Shown: piece after piece, positions 18,458-28,054 of the stretch
How the letters are laid out: each line of letters begins with the position of its first letter
Numbering within the stretch: position 1 is the first letter of the stretch
NCBI GenBank assembly: GCA_018434325.1
Contig: JAHDPO010000044.1
Coordinates: 56,791-120,790 of the forward strand
Direction: 5' to 3'
Length of the DNA stretch: 64,000 nucleotides
DNA from: Clostridia bacterium
GTDB lineage: Bacteria; Bacillota; Peptococcia; DRI-13; UBA5745
Position numbers and translations under genes: made by a program
Notes under the pieces: generated by a model
What the model saw: only the letters and a program-made list of their open reading frames with translations
Told to the model about the DNA's origin: nothing
The model's database searches: none

Positions 18458-18541
18458 TTAACGCCGATATAGCAAAAAAGCTCCCACTAACAAGACGATC
18501 ACAATAACCGCTACAATAAAAACCATCAAGCTTACTAACAT
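18458..18541 (-). CDS. Possible 27-residue single-span membrane protein
   Basis: An ATG overlapping the last codons of rpiB (by 7 nt) opens a 27-residue frame that is nearly all hydrophobic (MVFIVAVIVIVLLVGAF) and ends in two arginines. Its TAA is directly followed by the GGAGGG of the next gene. The gap between rpiB and UPF0340 is thus filled with almost no wasted bases, which supports a real gene, but there is no own ribosome site beyond the rpiB coding sequence and no recognised family. Confidence 0.4.
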   Translation of the reverse strand: MLVSLMVFIVAVIVIVLLVGAFLLYRR

Positions 18542-18975
18542 TGTTCGATCTCCATCAGCTTGTCCACCCGGGTACTGTGCCGGCCGCCTTCAAAAGAGGT
18601 GCTCAGCCAGATTTCCACAATATCCAGGGCCAGACCGGCGCCAACCACCCTTTGGCCCAGGGCCAGGACATTGGCGTCATTATGCAGCCTGCTCATCCTG
18701 GCGGAAAAAGTATCCCCGCATAACGCTGCCCGTATACCTCGGACCTTATTGGCTGCAATGCTTACGCCAATACCGGTGCCGCAGACCAGAATTCCCCTGT
18801 CTGATTGGCCGGCAGCCACATCCAGGGCTACAGCCTTGGCATAATCGGGGTAATCACAGGACTCGAGGCTATGGGTGCCCTTGTCCTCCACTTCGTGGCC
18901 TTTTTCCAGAAGACGGGCTTTAATAGCTTCTTTTAATTCAAAGCCGCCGTGATCGGCGCCCAGAGCGATTTTCAT
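18535..18975 (-). CDS. rpiB: Ribose-5-phosphate isomerase B
   Basis: A 146-residue RpiB/LacAB-family sugar isomerase. MKIALGADHGGFELKE opens the protein; GILVCGTGIGVSIAANKV contains the active-site cysteine, and ARMSRLHNDANVLALG supplies substrate-binding residues. It interconverts ribose-5-P and ribulose-5-P in the pentose phosphate pathway. ATG at 18975 has GGAGGAT before it; an upstream in-frame ATG lacks one. Equivalent of Bacillus ywlF. Confidence 0.93.
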   Translation of the reverse strand: MKIALGADHGGFELKEAIKARLLEKGHEVEDKGTHSLESCDYPDYAKAVALDVAAGQSDRGILVCGTGIGVSIAANKVRGIRAALCGDTFSARMSRLHNDANVLALGQRVVGAGLALDIVEIWLSTSFEGGRHSTRVDKLMEIEQC

Positions 18976-19081
18976 CTCAGCATCCTCCGCATGTTTCACT
19001 ATTTCAGACTTTATTTTACCATATTCCCCTGCTCAGTAAAACCGCTGCCGGAAATATACATGGGGAATTTAGGGAAATAAC

Positions 19082-21415
19082 TTAATAGGGCAGGCCTTCT
19101 TTGTCCAGCCTCCAAATACGGTTGCCGGCAGCCTTTTGCAGGCGGTTCATTACCGCCGCTCCCCGGCCTTTAGCACTGCAGGCTTCCACAAATATGCGGC
19201 CTACATCCTCTTTGTCGCAGGCCCTTAAAGCATCGTAGAGCAATACGCCCATCTCCCTGGGCCGGCTGTGGCTGCCCATTTTGCGGCAGTAATAAAGCTC
19301 CGTCTCTTTTTCCGGCTGCAAAGCCCGGCCTAAAAGGAGCCGCCAGGTTTCTTCGCTGAGCAAAAGACCGGTCTTGCGCTGTTCCTCGCCGGCTTCTTTT
19401 GACAGCGGCGAATGCCAGCCGTCTGCCAGCTTGTCCTCAAGATCCTTGAGGCTAGCCGGCTGCAGCATCAGGCGGGCGACGAAAGCCGCCACCGCATGGG
19501 GATTACCCTGCAAGACGGTGACCAGAGCCTGGGGTGCATAATGGCGGTATTTCATGCCCGGCGCCTTAGGCGCTGAGCTAAGGGCGTGGGCGGCGGCGCC
19601 GGCGCATTTTTGGTTGCCACTACCGCCGCTATCAGCGCCATCAGAGCCGTCAGCGCAGCTCTGGCCGCCGGTTTGCTCTTGCTCACCCTCGCCGCCTTGG
19701 ACGTGGCCCAAAATCCGGTTCAACGACGCCAGCGTGATATCGCCGGGCCGCAAAACCACCGGCGGCTCCACCGACAGGTCCAAAATCGTAGACTCAAAGC
19801 CTACCTGGCAAGGACCGCCGTCGATAATCACTTCGATTTTACCATCCAGATCCTCAAGAACATGGGACGCCTTAGTGGGACTGGGCCGGCCGCTGGTATT
19901 GGCGCTGGGGGCCGCTATCGGCCCGCCGCAAGCCTCAATCAAGGCCTGGGCTATGGGCTCGGACGGAAAGCGTATGGCCACCGTATCCAGGCCCGCTGTG
20001 ACGATAGAGGGGATATGCTCTGCCGCCGGCATCACCATAGTTAGCGGACCGGGCCAAAGCTTATTGGCTGCCCTCTGAGCCTTCTCAGGCCAGTCTTTCG
20101 TCAGCTCCTTGGCTTCTGCCAGGGAAGCAACATGAAGAATCAGGGGATTATCGCTGGGCCGCCCCTTAGCCTCGTATATTCTGGCCACGGCCTGTTCATC
20201 CAGACCGTAAGCGCCTAAGCCATAAACCGTTTCTGTGGGAAAGGCTACCAGACCGCCTTCCCGCAAAATCCGGCCGGCCTCTTTAATCCGGGGATCATTG
20301 CTGTCCTTGATCCGCCAAAACTGCGTCTTTTTGATTCGTTTGCCATTGCTCGGGGCAGGAGCGCTTGCCTCAAGCGAAGCAGCAGCGTTGGCAGTGTCAT
20401 CTGAAACCGCGGCATCGTCTGAGCCGGCAGCCTCGCCTGCGTCGGCAACTTCGTCTGCTGCAGCGGCGGCATCGCCTATCGTTTCGCCAGCTTTGCCTGC
20501 CGCTTCGGCAACTTCACCTGAGTCAGCAACTTCGCCCTCGCCTTTGCGGCAGCCCAGCACCACCCTGTCCCGGTCGCCTTCGTCCTGCAGGACCTCCACA
20601 TCGCTAAAGCCCGCTTCCGCAAACAGCTCTTTGACTGCCGGCCCCTGCCGCCAGCCTATTTCCACCAGGCACCAGCCCTCATCCTCAAGATGCGCATAGG
20701 CTGCCGGCAATATTTGGCGATAGCAGTCCAGGCCGTCTTCGCCGCCCCACAAGGCTTTCACCGGCTCTTTTTTTACGTTCTCCGGCAGCTCCGCCATTTC
20801 CTCCGTGGAAATATAGGGGGGATTGGCCAGGATCAGCCGGAATTTATCTCCGGGAGCTAAAGGCTCAAACCAGGAGCCTTCTGCCACCTGAACCCGCTGC
20901 GCCAGTTGATTCTGGCGGAGATTCTTCCTTGTGGTTTCTGCGGCCAGGGGATCGATATCCACCGCCGTTCCTTGCAGCAAGGGCCTGGCTAAAGCCAGCG
21001 ATGTAATCACGGCGCCGCTGCCGCTGCCCAGCTCCAGCACCCGGGCCGCTTCCTGCTCAGGAAAACGATTCAAAGCGGCATTGACCAGGATCAAGGTGTC
21101 CCGGCGGGGAATCAGCACCCCGGGCGCAACGCAACAATCCAAACCGCCGAAATCCTGGCGGCCGGTAAGGTAAGCCATCGGTTCATTAGCGGCCAAACGT
21201 TCTACGGCCTCCGCATAAGCTTGCTGCCGTTCCGGCTCCAAAAGTGCATCGAAATCCAACAGCAGCTGCAGACCTTCTTTTTCCCAGCAAAAAGCAAGAA
21301 GCTCCTTTGCCTCCCGGCAGGCAGCTTCTTCGGAAAATCCCGCTTTTTTTAATTGTCGGCAAGCCCGGGCATAAGCTTCCCTGCCCGAAATCCTGCCATA
21401 GCCTATCTCTGGCAT
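19082..21415 (-). CDS. PrmC-Sua5 fusion: release-factor glutamine methyltransferase plus threonylcarbamoyl-AMP synthase
   Basis: A 777-residue fusion. Residues about 1-292 are PrmC/HemK: helical N terminus, SAM site VLELGSGSGAV, catalytic NPPYIS; it methylates the GGQ glutamine of release factors such as PrfA, encoded next door. Residues about 360-565 are a YrdC/TsaC domain (GGLVAFPTETVYGLGA; KGRPSDNPLILH; APSANTSGRPSPT). Residues about 600-777 are the C-terminal Sua5 domain (APGMKYRHYAPQA), together making threonylcarbamoyl-AMP for tRNA t6A. An Ala/Asp/Glu-rich linker (about 293-350) and a Gly/Ser/Gln-rich insert (about 570-600) join the parts. In Bacillus these are two genes in the same region. 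One uninterrupted frame. Confidence 0.92.
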   Translation of the reverse strand: MPEIGYGRISGREAYARACRQLKKAGFSEEAACREAKELLAFCWEKEGLQLLLDFDALLEPERQQAYAEAVERLAANEPMAYLTGRQDFGGLDCCVAPGVLIPRRDTLILVNAALNRFPEQEAARVLELGSGSGAVITSLALARPLLQGTAVDIDPLAAETTRKNLRQNQLAQRVQVAEGSWFEPLAPGDKFRLILANPPYISTEEMAELPENVKKEPVKALWGGEDGLDCYRQILPAAYAHLEDEGWCLVEIGWRQGPAVKELFAEAGFSDVEVLQDEGDRDRVVLGCRKGEGEVADSGEVAEAAGKAGETIGDAAAAADEVADAGEAAGSDDAAVSDDTANAAASLEASAPAPSNGKRIKKTQFWRIKDSNDPRIKEAGRILREGGLVAFPTETVYGLGAYGLDEQAVARIYEAKGRPSDNPLILHVASLAEAKELTKDWPEKAQRAANKLWPGPLTMVMPAAEHIPSIVTAGLDTVAIRFPSEPIAQALIEACGGPIAAPSANTSGRPSPTKASHVLEDLDGKIEVIIDGGPCQVGFESTILDLSVEPPVVLRPGDITLASLNRILGHVQGGEGEQEQTGGQSCADGSDGADSGGSGNQKCAGAAAHALSSAPKAPGMKYRHYAPQALVTVLQGNPHAVAAFVARLMLQPASLKDLEDKLADGWHSPLSKEAGEEQRKTGLLLSEETWRLLLGRALQPEKETELYYCRKMGSHSRPREMGVLLYDALRACDKEDVGRIFVEACSAKGRGAAVMNRLQKAAGNRIWRLDKEGLPY

Positions 21416-21474
21416 AAATTGCCCTACTCCCGTTTAATATTCTTGCAGCTAAGAGGCGGCCTGACATTGCCGCC

Positions 21475-22548
21475 TTATTCCTGGCTGCTTTTCAGCTGCT
21501 CCGCCTGGTCGGCGTTGGTCAGCGCTTCAATGAATTCCGCCAGCTCGCCTTGCAGCACGTATTCCAGCTTATAAGAAGTCAAGCCGATACGATGGTCCGT
21601 CACCCGGCCCTGGGGAAAATTATACGTACGTATCCGTTCACTGCGATCCCCGGAGCCAACCATGCTTTTGCGGGTGCTGGCCTGCTGGCCCTGCTGCTCC
21701 TCCATGGCCTTCTCCATCAGCCGGGAACGCAGCACCTTCATGGCTTTATCCTTATTTTTAATCTGGGATTTTTCGTCCTGGCAGCTGACGACCAGACCGG
21801 TGGGGATATGGGTTAAGCGAATAGCCGATTTTGTGGTGTTCACCGACTGGCCCCCGGGGCCGCTGGAGCAGAAAATATCTACCCGGACATCCGCTTCTTT
21901 GATGTCGATGTCCACTTCTTCAGCCTCCGGCAATACGGCCACCGTAGCGGCAGAGGTATGGATACGACCGCCGGACTCTGTCTCCGGCACCCGCTGCACC
22001 CGATGAACGCCGCTTTCGTATTTCAGCCGGCTGTAAGCCCCCCGGCCCTCGATCAGCAGCACAACTTCCTTGACGCCGCCGATATCCGTAATATTGGAGG
22101 ACATGATATCGATGCGCCAGCCTTGGTTTTCGGCATAACGGCTATACATCCGCATCAGATCGCCGGCAAACAGGGCGGCTTCTTCGCCGCCGGTACCGCC
22201 CCGGACTTCCAGCAGCACGTTTTTGTCATCATTGGGGTCTTTCGGCAGCAACAATATCTGCAAACGGGTCTTTAATACTTCTTCTTTATCTTCCAGATCG
22301 GTCAAATCAGCCTTGATCAGCTCTTCCATTTCATGGTCCAGGCCGCCGGCCTCCAGCAGCTCCCGATTATCTTTGATCTGCTGCAAAACTTGCTTATATT
22401 CGCTATAGGCCTCAACAGTCTCCTGCATACCGGCATGTTTTTTTGTGTATTCCCGCCAGGAGTTTTGATCGGCAATGATATTGGGATCGCTTATTTTCTC
22501 CGTCAATTCATTGAAAACGGTTTCCATTTTATTTAATCTGTCCAGCAT
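21475..22548 (-). CDS. prfA: Peptide chain release factor 1
   Basis: A 357-residue class I release factor. The catalytic loop is [17 protein letters not shown] (GGQ motif), and the stop-codon region contains the PET variant of the RF1 PxT motif (VPETESGG). RF1 reads UAA and UAG. ATG at 22548 ([12 protein letters not shown]) is chosen for the GGGG-rich site upstream and family alignment. The next gene encodes the methyltransferase domain expected to modify its GGQ. Confidence 0.96.
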   Translation of the reverse strand: MLDRLNKMETVFNELTEKISDPNIIADQNSWREYTKKHAGMQETVEAYSEYKQVLQQIKDNRELLEAGGLDHEMEELIKADLTDLEDKEEVLKTRLQILLLPKDPNDDKNVLLEVRGGTGGEEAALFAGDLMRMYSRYAENQGWRIDIMSSNITDIGGVKEVVLLIEGRGAYSRLKYESGVHRVQRVPETESGGRIHTSAATVAVLPEAEEVDIDIKEADVRVDIFCSSGPGGQSVNTTKSAIRLTHIPTGLVVSCQDEKSQIKNKDKAMKVLRSRLMEKAMEEQQGQQASTRKSMVGSGDRSERIRTYNFPQGRVTDHRIGLTSYKLEYVLQGELAEFIEALTNADQAEQLKSSQE

Positions 22549-22661
22549 TGATGAACCCCTTTCCTGATCAGCATAGTATTGGCAAATAATACCCCTCTGC
22601 GGGCCAAGCCCAGGCAGAATGGTATACGTCGGCAAAAATTAATACAACGTCAGCCGACTGC

Positions 22662-23750
22662 CTACGTCTCAGGAGCCGTCTCCGGAGCCGGGGTCAACGT
22701 CTCCGCCTTGGCCATCGTAATCTCGGTAATCATAGCTTCCGCTTCCGTCTCCGCCATCACTGCTGTCGCCGTCGGCCCTGTCATGACGGCAGACTGGTCC
22801 GCTGCTGCTATGGTTTCGGCGGCAGCCACTGTTTCCGCCTCTTGAATCTGGGGCGCCTCTTCCACAGGCAAAACACCGTCGTCCTGCAGCACCTTGGTCA
22901 AGGCGGCAATAGCCACTTCCAGCTGGCTGTCGTCAGGCTCCCGGGTCGTCAGCCGCTGCAGCTGCAGGCCCGGCCAGCTGATGGCCGCCACAATAGGATT
23001 ATCCAGCCTTTTGCCGGCTAAGCGGATCAATTCGTAGGCGATGCCGGCAATCACCGGCAGCAAAACCACCCGGCTCAACAGCCGTTGGGCCATGGTCATA
23101 GCCGGCAGCAAGGAATACAGCAAAATACTGACCACCATCACCAGCAATAAGAAGCTGGTGCCGCAGCGGGGATGGAGGCGGCTCATGGACCTGGTGTTTT
23201 CCAGATTCAGCGTCTTGCCGGATTCATAAGCGTAAATCGACTTATGCTCCGCTCCGTGGTATTGAAAAACCCGCTGCACGTCTTTCACCTGAGATATGCC
23301 GACGATATACAGCAGAAAAATGACTATCCGCATCAGGCCCTCCAGCACATTCTGCAGGCCGTGGCTGGGCACCCAGGTTTTAATGACCTGAGCCAAAAAA
23401 GCCGGCAAAATAAAGAACAGCAGGACGCCTAAGCTTAAAGAAACGGCCACCGTAATGGCAATCTCCTTATTTGACAGCGTCTCCTCCTCTTCGCCTTCCT
23501 CCAAAGCCTGGTTGGCGGAAAATACCAGGGTTTTTACACCCATCACCAGGGAATCCACCAGATTAACGGTACCCCGAATAAAAGGCCAGCGCAGAAAAGC
23601 CGGTCTGTTGGCGGACTGGTTAATGGCCCAGCCCTCTACACCTATGCAGTCGGGGCCTTTACGAAAGGCGATAGCCAGGCTGTTTTTGCCTCGCATCATT
23701 ACGCCTTCGATGACGGCCTGACCGCCGTAATTGAATTTCGTCTCGCTCAT
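22662..23750 (-). CDS. DUF1385 (YqhQ-like) membrane protein
   Basis: A 362-residue protein with the opening NYGGQAVIEGVMMRGKNSLAIA and several membrane helices (residues about 95-125, 140-160 and 205-245), the hallmark of DUF1385/YqhQ. Its function is not established; a conserved core RLHPRCGTSFLL and FQYHGAEHKSIYAYE hint at metal binding. It commonly lies between rpmE and prfA/prmC in clostridia, as here. The C-terminal 65 residues (from EEAPQIQEAETVAAAE) are Ala/Glu/Thr-rich low complexity and probably lineage-specific. AAGGAG precedes the ATG. Confidence 0.85.
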   Translation of the reverse strand: MSETKFNYGGQAVIEGVMMRGKNSLAIAFRKGPDCIGVEGWAINQSANRPAFLRWPFIRGTVNLVDSLVMGVKTLVFSANQALEEGEEEETLSNKEIAITVAVSLSLGVLLFFILPAFLAQVIKTWVPSHGLQNVLEGLMRIVIFLLYIVGISQVKDVQRVFQYHGAEHKSIYAYESGKTLNLENTRSMSRLHPRCGTSFLLLVMVVSILLYSLLPAMTMAQRLLSRVVLLPVIAGIAYELIRLAGKRLDNPIVAAISWPGLQLQRLTTREPDDSQLEVAIAALTKVLQDDGVLPVEEAPQIQEAETVAAAETIAAADQSAVMTGPTATAVMAETEAEAMITEITMAKAETLTPAPETAPET

Positions 23751-23827
23751 GATAACTCCTTAACTGCTTCTCGAATCACTTTATTAATAGTTTTTCGTGT
23801 TCTAACATAATATTTTACCACAGATCG

Positions 23828-23863
23828 AGAAAAATAAAAAGAAGCAGGGCGCTGCCGCCCTGC
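23828..23863 (-). terminator. Terminator of rpmE
   Basis: Perfect 8-bp stem GCAGGGCG / CGCCCTGC with a 4-nt loop at 23844-23863, followed on the minus strand by a T-rich run. Confidence 0.8.
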
Positions 23864-23883
23864 CATTTTCTTTGCAATATCTA

Positions 23884-24084
23884 TTACTGCATACCGTACT
23901 TGTTTTTAAACCGCTCAACCCGGCCCTTCGTAAATACTGTCCTCTGCTTTCCTGTGTAAAAGGGGTGGCACTGGGAACAAATTTCCACTTTAATCTCCGG
24001 GCTGGTGGAACCGGTCTCGAAGGTATTGCCACAGGCACAGGTCACTTTGGCGGTGTGATACTTGGGATGAATGTCTTGTTTCAT
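23884..24084 (-). CDS. rpmE: Ribosomal protein L31 (zinc-binding form)
   Basis: A 66-residue L31 with CACGNTF and [13 protein letters not shown], i.e. the cysteine set of the zinc-containing C+ form. Opening [10 protein letters not shown] is typical. It contacts the 5S rRNA region of the large subunit. A GAGGTGAAAG site precedes the ATG. A terminator separates it from the downstream yqhQ-prfA unit. Confidence 0.95.
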   Translation of the reverse strand: MKQDIHPKYHTAKVTCACGNTFETGSTSPEIKVEICSQCHPFYTGKQRTVFTKGRVERFKNKYGMQ

Positions 24085-24256
24085 AACTCTCTTTCACCTC
24101 TTTCCAAGGGGTCCGCCGACCCACATTACAGTTATTCAGTATAGCACTATCCCTTTGTTATTGCAAGAGCGCGGGCGAAAAAAAGCCCTGCTGCGTCATG
24201 ATAAATACCAGGAAAATTTAGGAACACTCAGTTAACGTCTGCAGACTGGAAAATGA

Positions 24257-24390
24257 GCAAAATTGCAAGTTTAAAGTGTGCTGTCCATGTAGAATAGCGG
24301 GCACATCCTTAACGCCACACTAAATACAGACAAATGAAGCGCAATACAGCCGATAAATGGTGTTCGGACACTTTAAACTTGCAATTTTGC
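24257..24390. repeat. Palindromic ~134-bp dispersed element, copy 1
   Basis: Terminal inverted repeat GCAAAATTGCAAGTTTAAAG at the left, its complement at the right, and a shared interior (AATACAGCC, CACTAAATACAG) found reversed in copy 2. Lies between the marR 3' end and the rpmE upstream region. The rest of 24085-24464 holds no gene I can support. Confidence 0.75.
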
Positions 24391-24464
24391 GTAAAAAATG
24401 AACCAGCGAGTGAGAGAGCGTACACAACCTCGTTTTTTGAACAGTCGCCCATAATTCCAGGCCT

Positions 24465-24938
24465 TTACAGCAAAAACCAGGGTTCCTCGCCGCCTTTAGC
24501 CGGCAGCTCAATCTCCGGCATCAGCTCCGTCGAAATGATTTGCAGCATCTCCTCCAGCCGCTCCACGTCCTCGGCGGCAAAGCGCTCCTTAATGCGGCTC
24601 ATGACGATGGCCAAATAGCTGTAGCTGACGTTGTAGTAGTCGATATATTTTTGTGTGGGCTCAAGATGATACTCCCGGCGGTCATCCTTGGAACGGATCT
24701 TTCGCAAATAACCTTTTTGGATCAGGCTGTTCACCTTATAAGCAGCGTTGGGCGACGATATCTGCACAAAACCGGCAAACTCATTCACCGTAGGCTTACC
24801 CAGGGCCTGGATAATCTCCATACAAAAGGTTTCCACCGTGGTCAGACTGGCCTCTCTATCCTGAAAATGGCCGAAGACCTTGCGGTAGAAATGCAGTTTG
24901 AATTTAGAATACACGGTAGCAAACTGATAATCCAGCAT
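24465..24938 (-). CDS. MarR-family regulator (candidate FabT-like fatty-acid regulator)
   Basis: A 157-residue MarR winged-helix protein: recognition region FVQISSPNAAYKVNSLIQKGYL and wing RSKDDRREYHLEPTQK. It is the last gene downstream of acpP-accBCDA and the FabK-like enzyme. In streptococci and relatives the MarR protein FabT controls such operons, so autoregulation through the palindrome at 30303-30334 is a reasonable inference. ATG at 24938 is preferred: AGGAGG lies 12 nt upstream, whereas ATG at 24965 has none. Confidence 0.82.
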   Translation of the reverse strand: MLDYQFATVYSKFKLHFYRKVFGHFQDREASLTTVETFCMEIIQALGKPTVNEFAGFVQISSPNAAYKVNSLIQKGYLRKIRSKDDRREYHLEPTQKYIDYYNVSYSYLAIVMSRIKERFAAEDVERLEEMLQIISTELMPEIELPAKGGEEPWFLL

Positions 24939-25040
24939 AGGAACCGGATTCCTCCTCTCTGGCATGCAGCCTGGCTCGACTTCCGGCGAAGGACATATTG
25001 CTTGCGGCGAAAGGCCTCTTGCTGCCGTCTCGCAGCTTCA

Positions 25041-25074
25041 CCGCTACGCCCGCTACGCCGTTTTGCCGTTTTGC
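25041..25074. repeat. Two adjacent tandem microduplications
   Basis: CCGCTACGC is present twice (25041-25058), then CGTTTTGC twice (25059-25074). Located between the FabK-like gene and marR. Confidence 0.85.
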
Positions 25075-25096
25075 CGCTTCGCCTTTCTGCATCTTG

Positions 25097-26257
25097 CTAT
25101 AGCTGGGATTGAGCCGCAATCCATTCAGCCATAATCGATTTTAACACATCGGCTGTATGCTGCATACCCTCCAGCCGCCAGGCATTGGCGCCGCAGAAGA
25201 ATAAGCCGTTTTCCAAATCGCCCCGGACTGCGGCAATCAAAGCATCCGAGATGCAATAAGGCGCCTTGCCGCGGGGGCAAGGTACCAGGCAGCCGATACA
25301 ACCGGCTGACAAAACAGCCTCTCCCGCCTCCAGCCGCCGGATCAAAGGGGTTCTCAGAGCCCGGCCCGGCATACCCACCGGGCTTTGCACCAGCTGAATA
25401 TCCTCTTTTTGGGCGGCAATCAAGATATCCTTAAATCTTTGGGAGGCGTCACATTCATAAGTAGCAATCAGCCGGGTAGCAATCTGTATTCCCGCCGCAC
25501 CGCAGGCGGCAACACGGGCGGCATCGACACCATCCCAGACGCCGCCGGCGGCAAATACGGGAATCCGCCGACCTGTCCGCTCCTCAAAAGGAACCAAGGC
25601 AGCCGTCACCTCAGTCACCAGGGTTTCCAGGGAAGCGGTACTACCCGCCAATAAGTCTTCTTTAGCAAAACCAAGATGGCCACCGGCTTCGCTACCTTCC
25701 ACCACCACAAAGCCGGGCAAAACATGATAGCGTTTTTCCCAGAGACGGCAAAGCGTAGCTGCCGCCCGGCCGCTTGATACGATAGGAGCCAAAGCCGCAC
25801 CGCTCCCTTCCGCCGCCGCCGCAATAGCCGGCAGATCCAGAGGCAGCCCGGCGCCGCAAACAATAGCATCGGCGCCGGCAGCTATGGCAGCCCTCACACT
25901 GTCGGCATACAGAGCTGAGGCCACCATGACATTAACAGCCACCAGGCCCCGGCCGCCGGCCAGCTCCTTGGCCCGGCGGATCTCCCGGGCCAGGGCTCTC
26001 AAGTTAGCCTCTTGCGGATCTGCGTCAAAATCCGGCTCATTAAAGCCGGGCACTGCGGCGCTAATCGTGCCCATGCCGCCGCAAGCGGCCACCGCCCCGG
26101 CCAGAGATCCCAGGGAAACGCCAATCCCCATGCCACCCTGCACAATCGGCAGCTCTAAAACTTTGCCGCCAATGGTTACGCTCATCGGCAAACCTCGATT
26201 CTCATGTTGGTTTTCATGTTGACTTTCATGTTGGTTTTCATTTGCGTTTTCGCTCAT
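25097..26257 (-). CDS. FabK / nitronate monooxygenase-family flavoprotein
   Basis: A 386-residue FMN protein of the 2-nitropropane dioxygenase/FabK fold: [35 protein letters not shown] and [29 protein letters not shown] make up the FMN-binding TIM barrel. The C terminus has a cysteine-rich segment ([19 protein letters not shown]). Position after accA fits an enoyl-ACP reductase II role, but nitronate monooxygenase cannot be excluded. The ATG overlaps the accA stop and has AAGGAGA before it, so the unusual N terminus with NQHE-type repeats (residues 8-21) is really translated. Confidence 0.8.
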   Translation of the reverse strand: MSENANENQHESQHENQHENRGLPMSVTIGGKVLELPIVQGGMGIGVSLGSLAGAVAACGGMGTISAAVPGFNEPDFDADPQEANLRALAREIRRAKELAGGRGLVAVNVMVASALYADSVRAAIAAGADAIVCGAGLPLDLPAIAAAAEGSGAALAPIVSSGRAAATLCRLWEKRYHVLPGFVVVEGSEAGGHLGFAKEDLLAGSTASLETLVTEVTAALVPFEERTGRRIPVFAAGGVWDGVDAARVAACGAAGIQIATRLIATYECDASQRFKDILIAAQKEDIQLVQSPVGMPGRALRTPLIRRLEAGEAVLSAGCIGCLVPCPRGKAPYCISDALIAAVRGDLENGLFFCGANAWRLEGMQHTADVLKSIMAEWIAAQSQL

Positions 26258-27180
26258 ATTGTCTCCTTCGCCGCAACCTGCAAAAAGCCGTTGCCCATCT
26301 CCCTAAACTTCTGATAACGGGTCCGTGCGGGATTAGACTGTTTTTGCAGTTCTGCCAGATGCCTTTGCAGAGCTCTGTCTACTGTGCGGAAAATCTCTTT
26401 GGCCGCCGGCCCTGCGGATCGGGCGCCGCCGGCAGGCTCCGGCAAAATCTCATCGATGACCCCCAGCTCCAACAGATCGGCTGCTGTCAGCTTCATCACC
26501 TCGCAGGCCTCGCCGGCCCGGCTTTTATCTTTCCACAAAATCGAAGCGAAGCCTTCCGGCGAAAGGATAGAGTACACCGCGTTTTCCAGCATCAGCACCC
26601 GATTGCCCATGGCTAAAGCCAAGGCGCCGCCGGAGCCGCCCTCGCCGACCACTACGGTCAAAAGCGGGGTTTGCAGCGTGCTCATCAATGCCAGGCAGCG
26701 GGCAATAGCCTCCCCCTGACCCCGGGCTTCCGCTTCCAGGCCGGGATAGGCCCCCGGCGTATCGATAAAGGTAATGACGGGACGGCGGAATTTTTCAGCC
26801 GCCCGCAATAGACGCTGTACCTTGCGGTAACCCTCCGGCGAAGGCATGCCAAAACGGCAGTGCAGATTCTCCTCCAGGCTTTTGCCCTTGCGATGGCCCA
26901 GCACCGTTACCGGCTGGCCGTGAAACAAGGCTACTCCGCCAAGGATTGCAGGATCTTCGCCGCCCAGCCGATCGCCCTTTTGCTCGAAGAAATCCGTAAA
27001 CAACGCTTTGATAAACTGCAGCGTGCCGGGACGGCTGACCGACCGGGCCAAGGCCACCCGCTGAGCTGCGGTGAGAATTTCCGGCTTCTCATTTTCCGTC
27101 TGATCCGCTTTAACCGCCTGCTCCGCCTTAATCGGCAGGTCGGCTTTTACGCTCTCTATTCTTTTCTCTGTATTATCCAC
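26254..27180 (-). CDS. accA: Acetyl-CoA carboxylase carboxyltransferase, alpha subunit
   Basis: A 308-residue AccA. Conserved: [56 protein letters not shown] and [16 protein letters not shown]. With AccD it transfers CO2 from biotin to acetyl-CoA, forming malonyl-CoA in the cytoplasm. The first 35 residues are a charged, unconserved extension. It overlaps accD by 8 nt and the next gene by 4 nt (ATGA). Confidence 0.95.
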   Translation of the reverse strand: MDNTEKRIESVKADLPIKAEQAVKADQTENEKPEILTAAQRVALARSVSRPGTLQFIKALFTDFFEQKGDRLGGEDPAILGGVALFHGQPVTVLGHRKGKSLEENLHCRFGMPSPEGYRKVQRLLRAAEKFRRPVITFIDTPGAYPGLEAEARGQGEAIARCLALMSTLQTPLLTVVVGEGGSGGALALAMGNRVLMLENAVYSILSPEGFASILWKDKSRAGEACEVMKLTAADLLELGVIDEILPEPAGGARSAGPAAKEIFRTVDRALQRHLAELQKQSNPARTRYQKFREMGNGFLQVAAKETI

Positions 27181-28054
27181 GGTGGCCCCCTCCTTTCCGG
27201 TGCAGCCGCAGCAGCTGCCCCAGCGTTGCCTTCATGGCCGCCCGGGGTACTACGGCATCAATAAAGCCATGCTCCTCAAGGTACTCCGCCCGCTGAAAGC
27301 CTTCCGGCAGCTCCTGGCCTATGGTTTGCTCAATGACCCGGGGCCCGGCAAAGCCAATCAAAGCATTAGGCTCAGCTAAGGTGAAATCTCCCAGGGAAGC
27401 AAAGCTGGCGGTAACGCCGCCGGTGGTGGGATGGGTCAGGCAGGCGATATAAAGTCCGCCGTTTTGCTGAAACTTCTCAATGGCGGCCGCGGTTTTTGCC
27501 ATCTGCATCAGTGAAAGAATACCTTCCTGCATGCGGGCGCCGCCGGAGGCACAGAAAATAATCAGCGGCAGCTTTTCTTTGGCTGCCGTCTCCGCCGCCC
27601 GGGCCACTTTCTCACCCACGGCAATGCCCATGCTGCCCATTAGAAACCGGCCGTCCATCACCGCCACAATAGCAGTAATCCCTTCAATCTGCCCCTTGGC
27701 CGTCACAATAGCCTCCTGCAGGCCGCTGCGCTTTTGCAGGCTCTTTTTCTTCTCCGCATAACCCTCAAAAGTCAAGGGGTCGCCGGAGACCAGATTCTCG
27801 TTCAACTCCCGAAAACTGCCCTGATCCAGCAGCAGTGCCAGCCGCTGATAAGCGCCCAGCGGCCGGTGATGGCCGCATTCCGGGCAGACGGAGAGGTTTT
27901 TTGTCCAATCAGCCTTGGCCGCCACCCCATTGCATTCGGGGCATTGTTCAAAGACGTCCTGGGCAGAAGGGGCGTTCTTTTTTTGTACGGCGTTTTCCCG
28001 CCAGACTTTAAGCTGCAGCAGCTTCTGGCGCCGCCCCTTGAAAAAGTCAATCAT
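27173..28054 (-). CDS. accD: Acetyl-CoA carboxylase carboxyltransferase, beta subunit
   Basis: A 293-residue AccD with the N-terminal zinc ribbon (CPECNGVAA...[10 protein letters not shown], about residues 38-62) and the crotonase-fold core ([39 protein letters not shown]). It starts inside the end of accC (8-nt overlap) with AAGGAGAA before the ATG. Confidence 0.95.
   Translation of the reverse strand: MIDFFKGRRQKLLQLKVWRENAVQKKNAPSAQDVFEQCPECNGVAAKADWTKNLSVCPECGHHRPLGAYQRLALLLDQGSFRELNENLVSGDPLTFEGYAEKKKSLQKRSGLQEAIVTAKGQIEGITAIVAVMDGRFLMGSMGIAVGEKVARAAETAAKEKLPLIIFCASGGARMQEGILSLMQMAKTAAAIEKFQQNGGLYIACLTHPTTGGVTASFASLGDFTLAEPNALIGFAGPRVIEQTIGQELPEGFQRAEYLEEHGFIDAVVPRAAMKATLGQLLRLHRKGGGHRG

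Noticed and set aside
22579..22845. Short plus-strand frame near prfA
   Set aside because: Shadow of the low-complexity C-terminal tail of the YqhQ gene on the other strand.
23955..23980. Third sigma-54 promoter (TGGCACTGGGAA) near rpmE
   Set aside because: The -12 half TTGC is absent and the site is inside the rpmE coding sequence.
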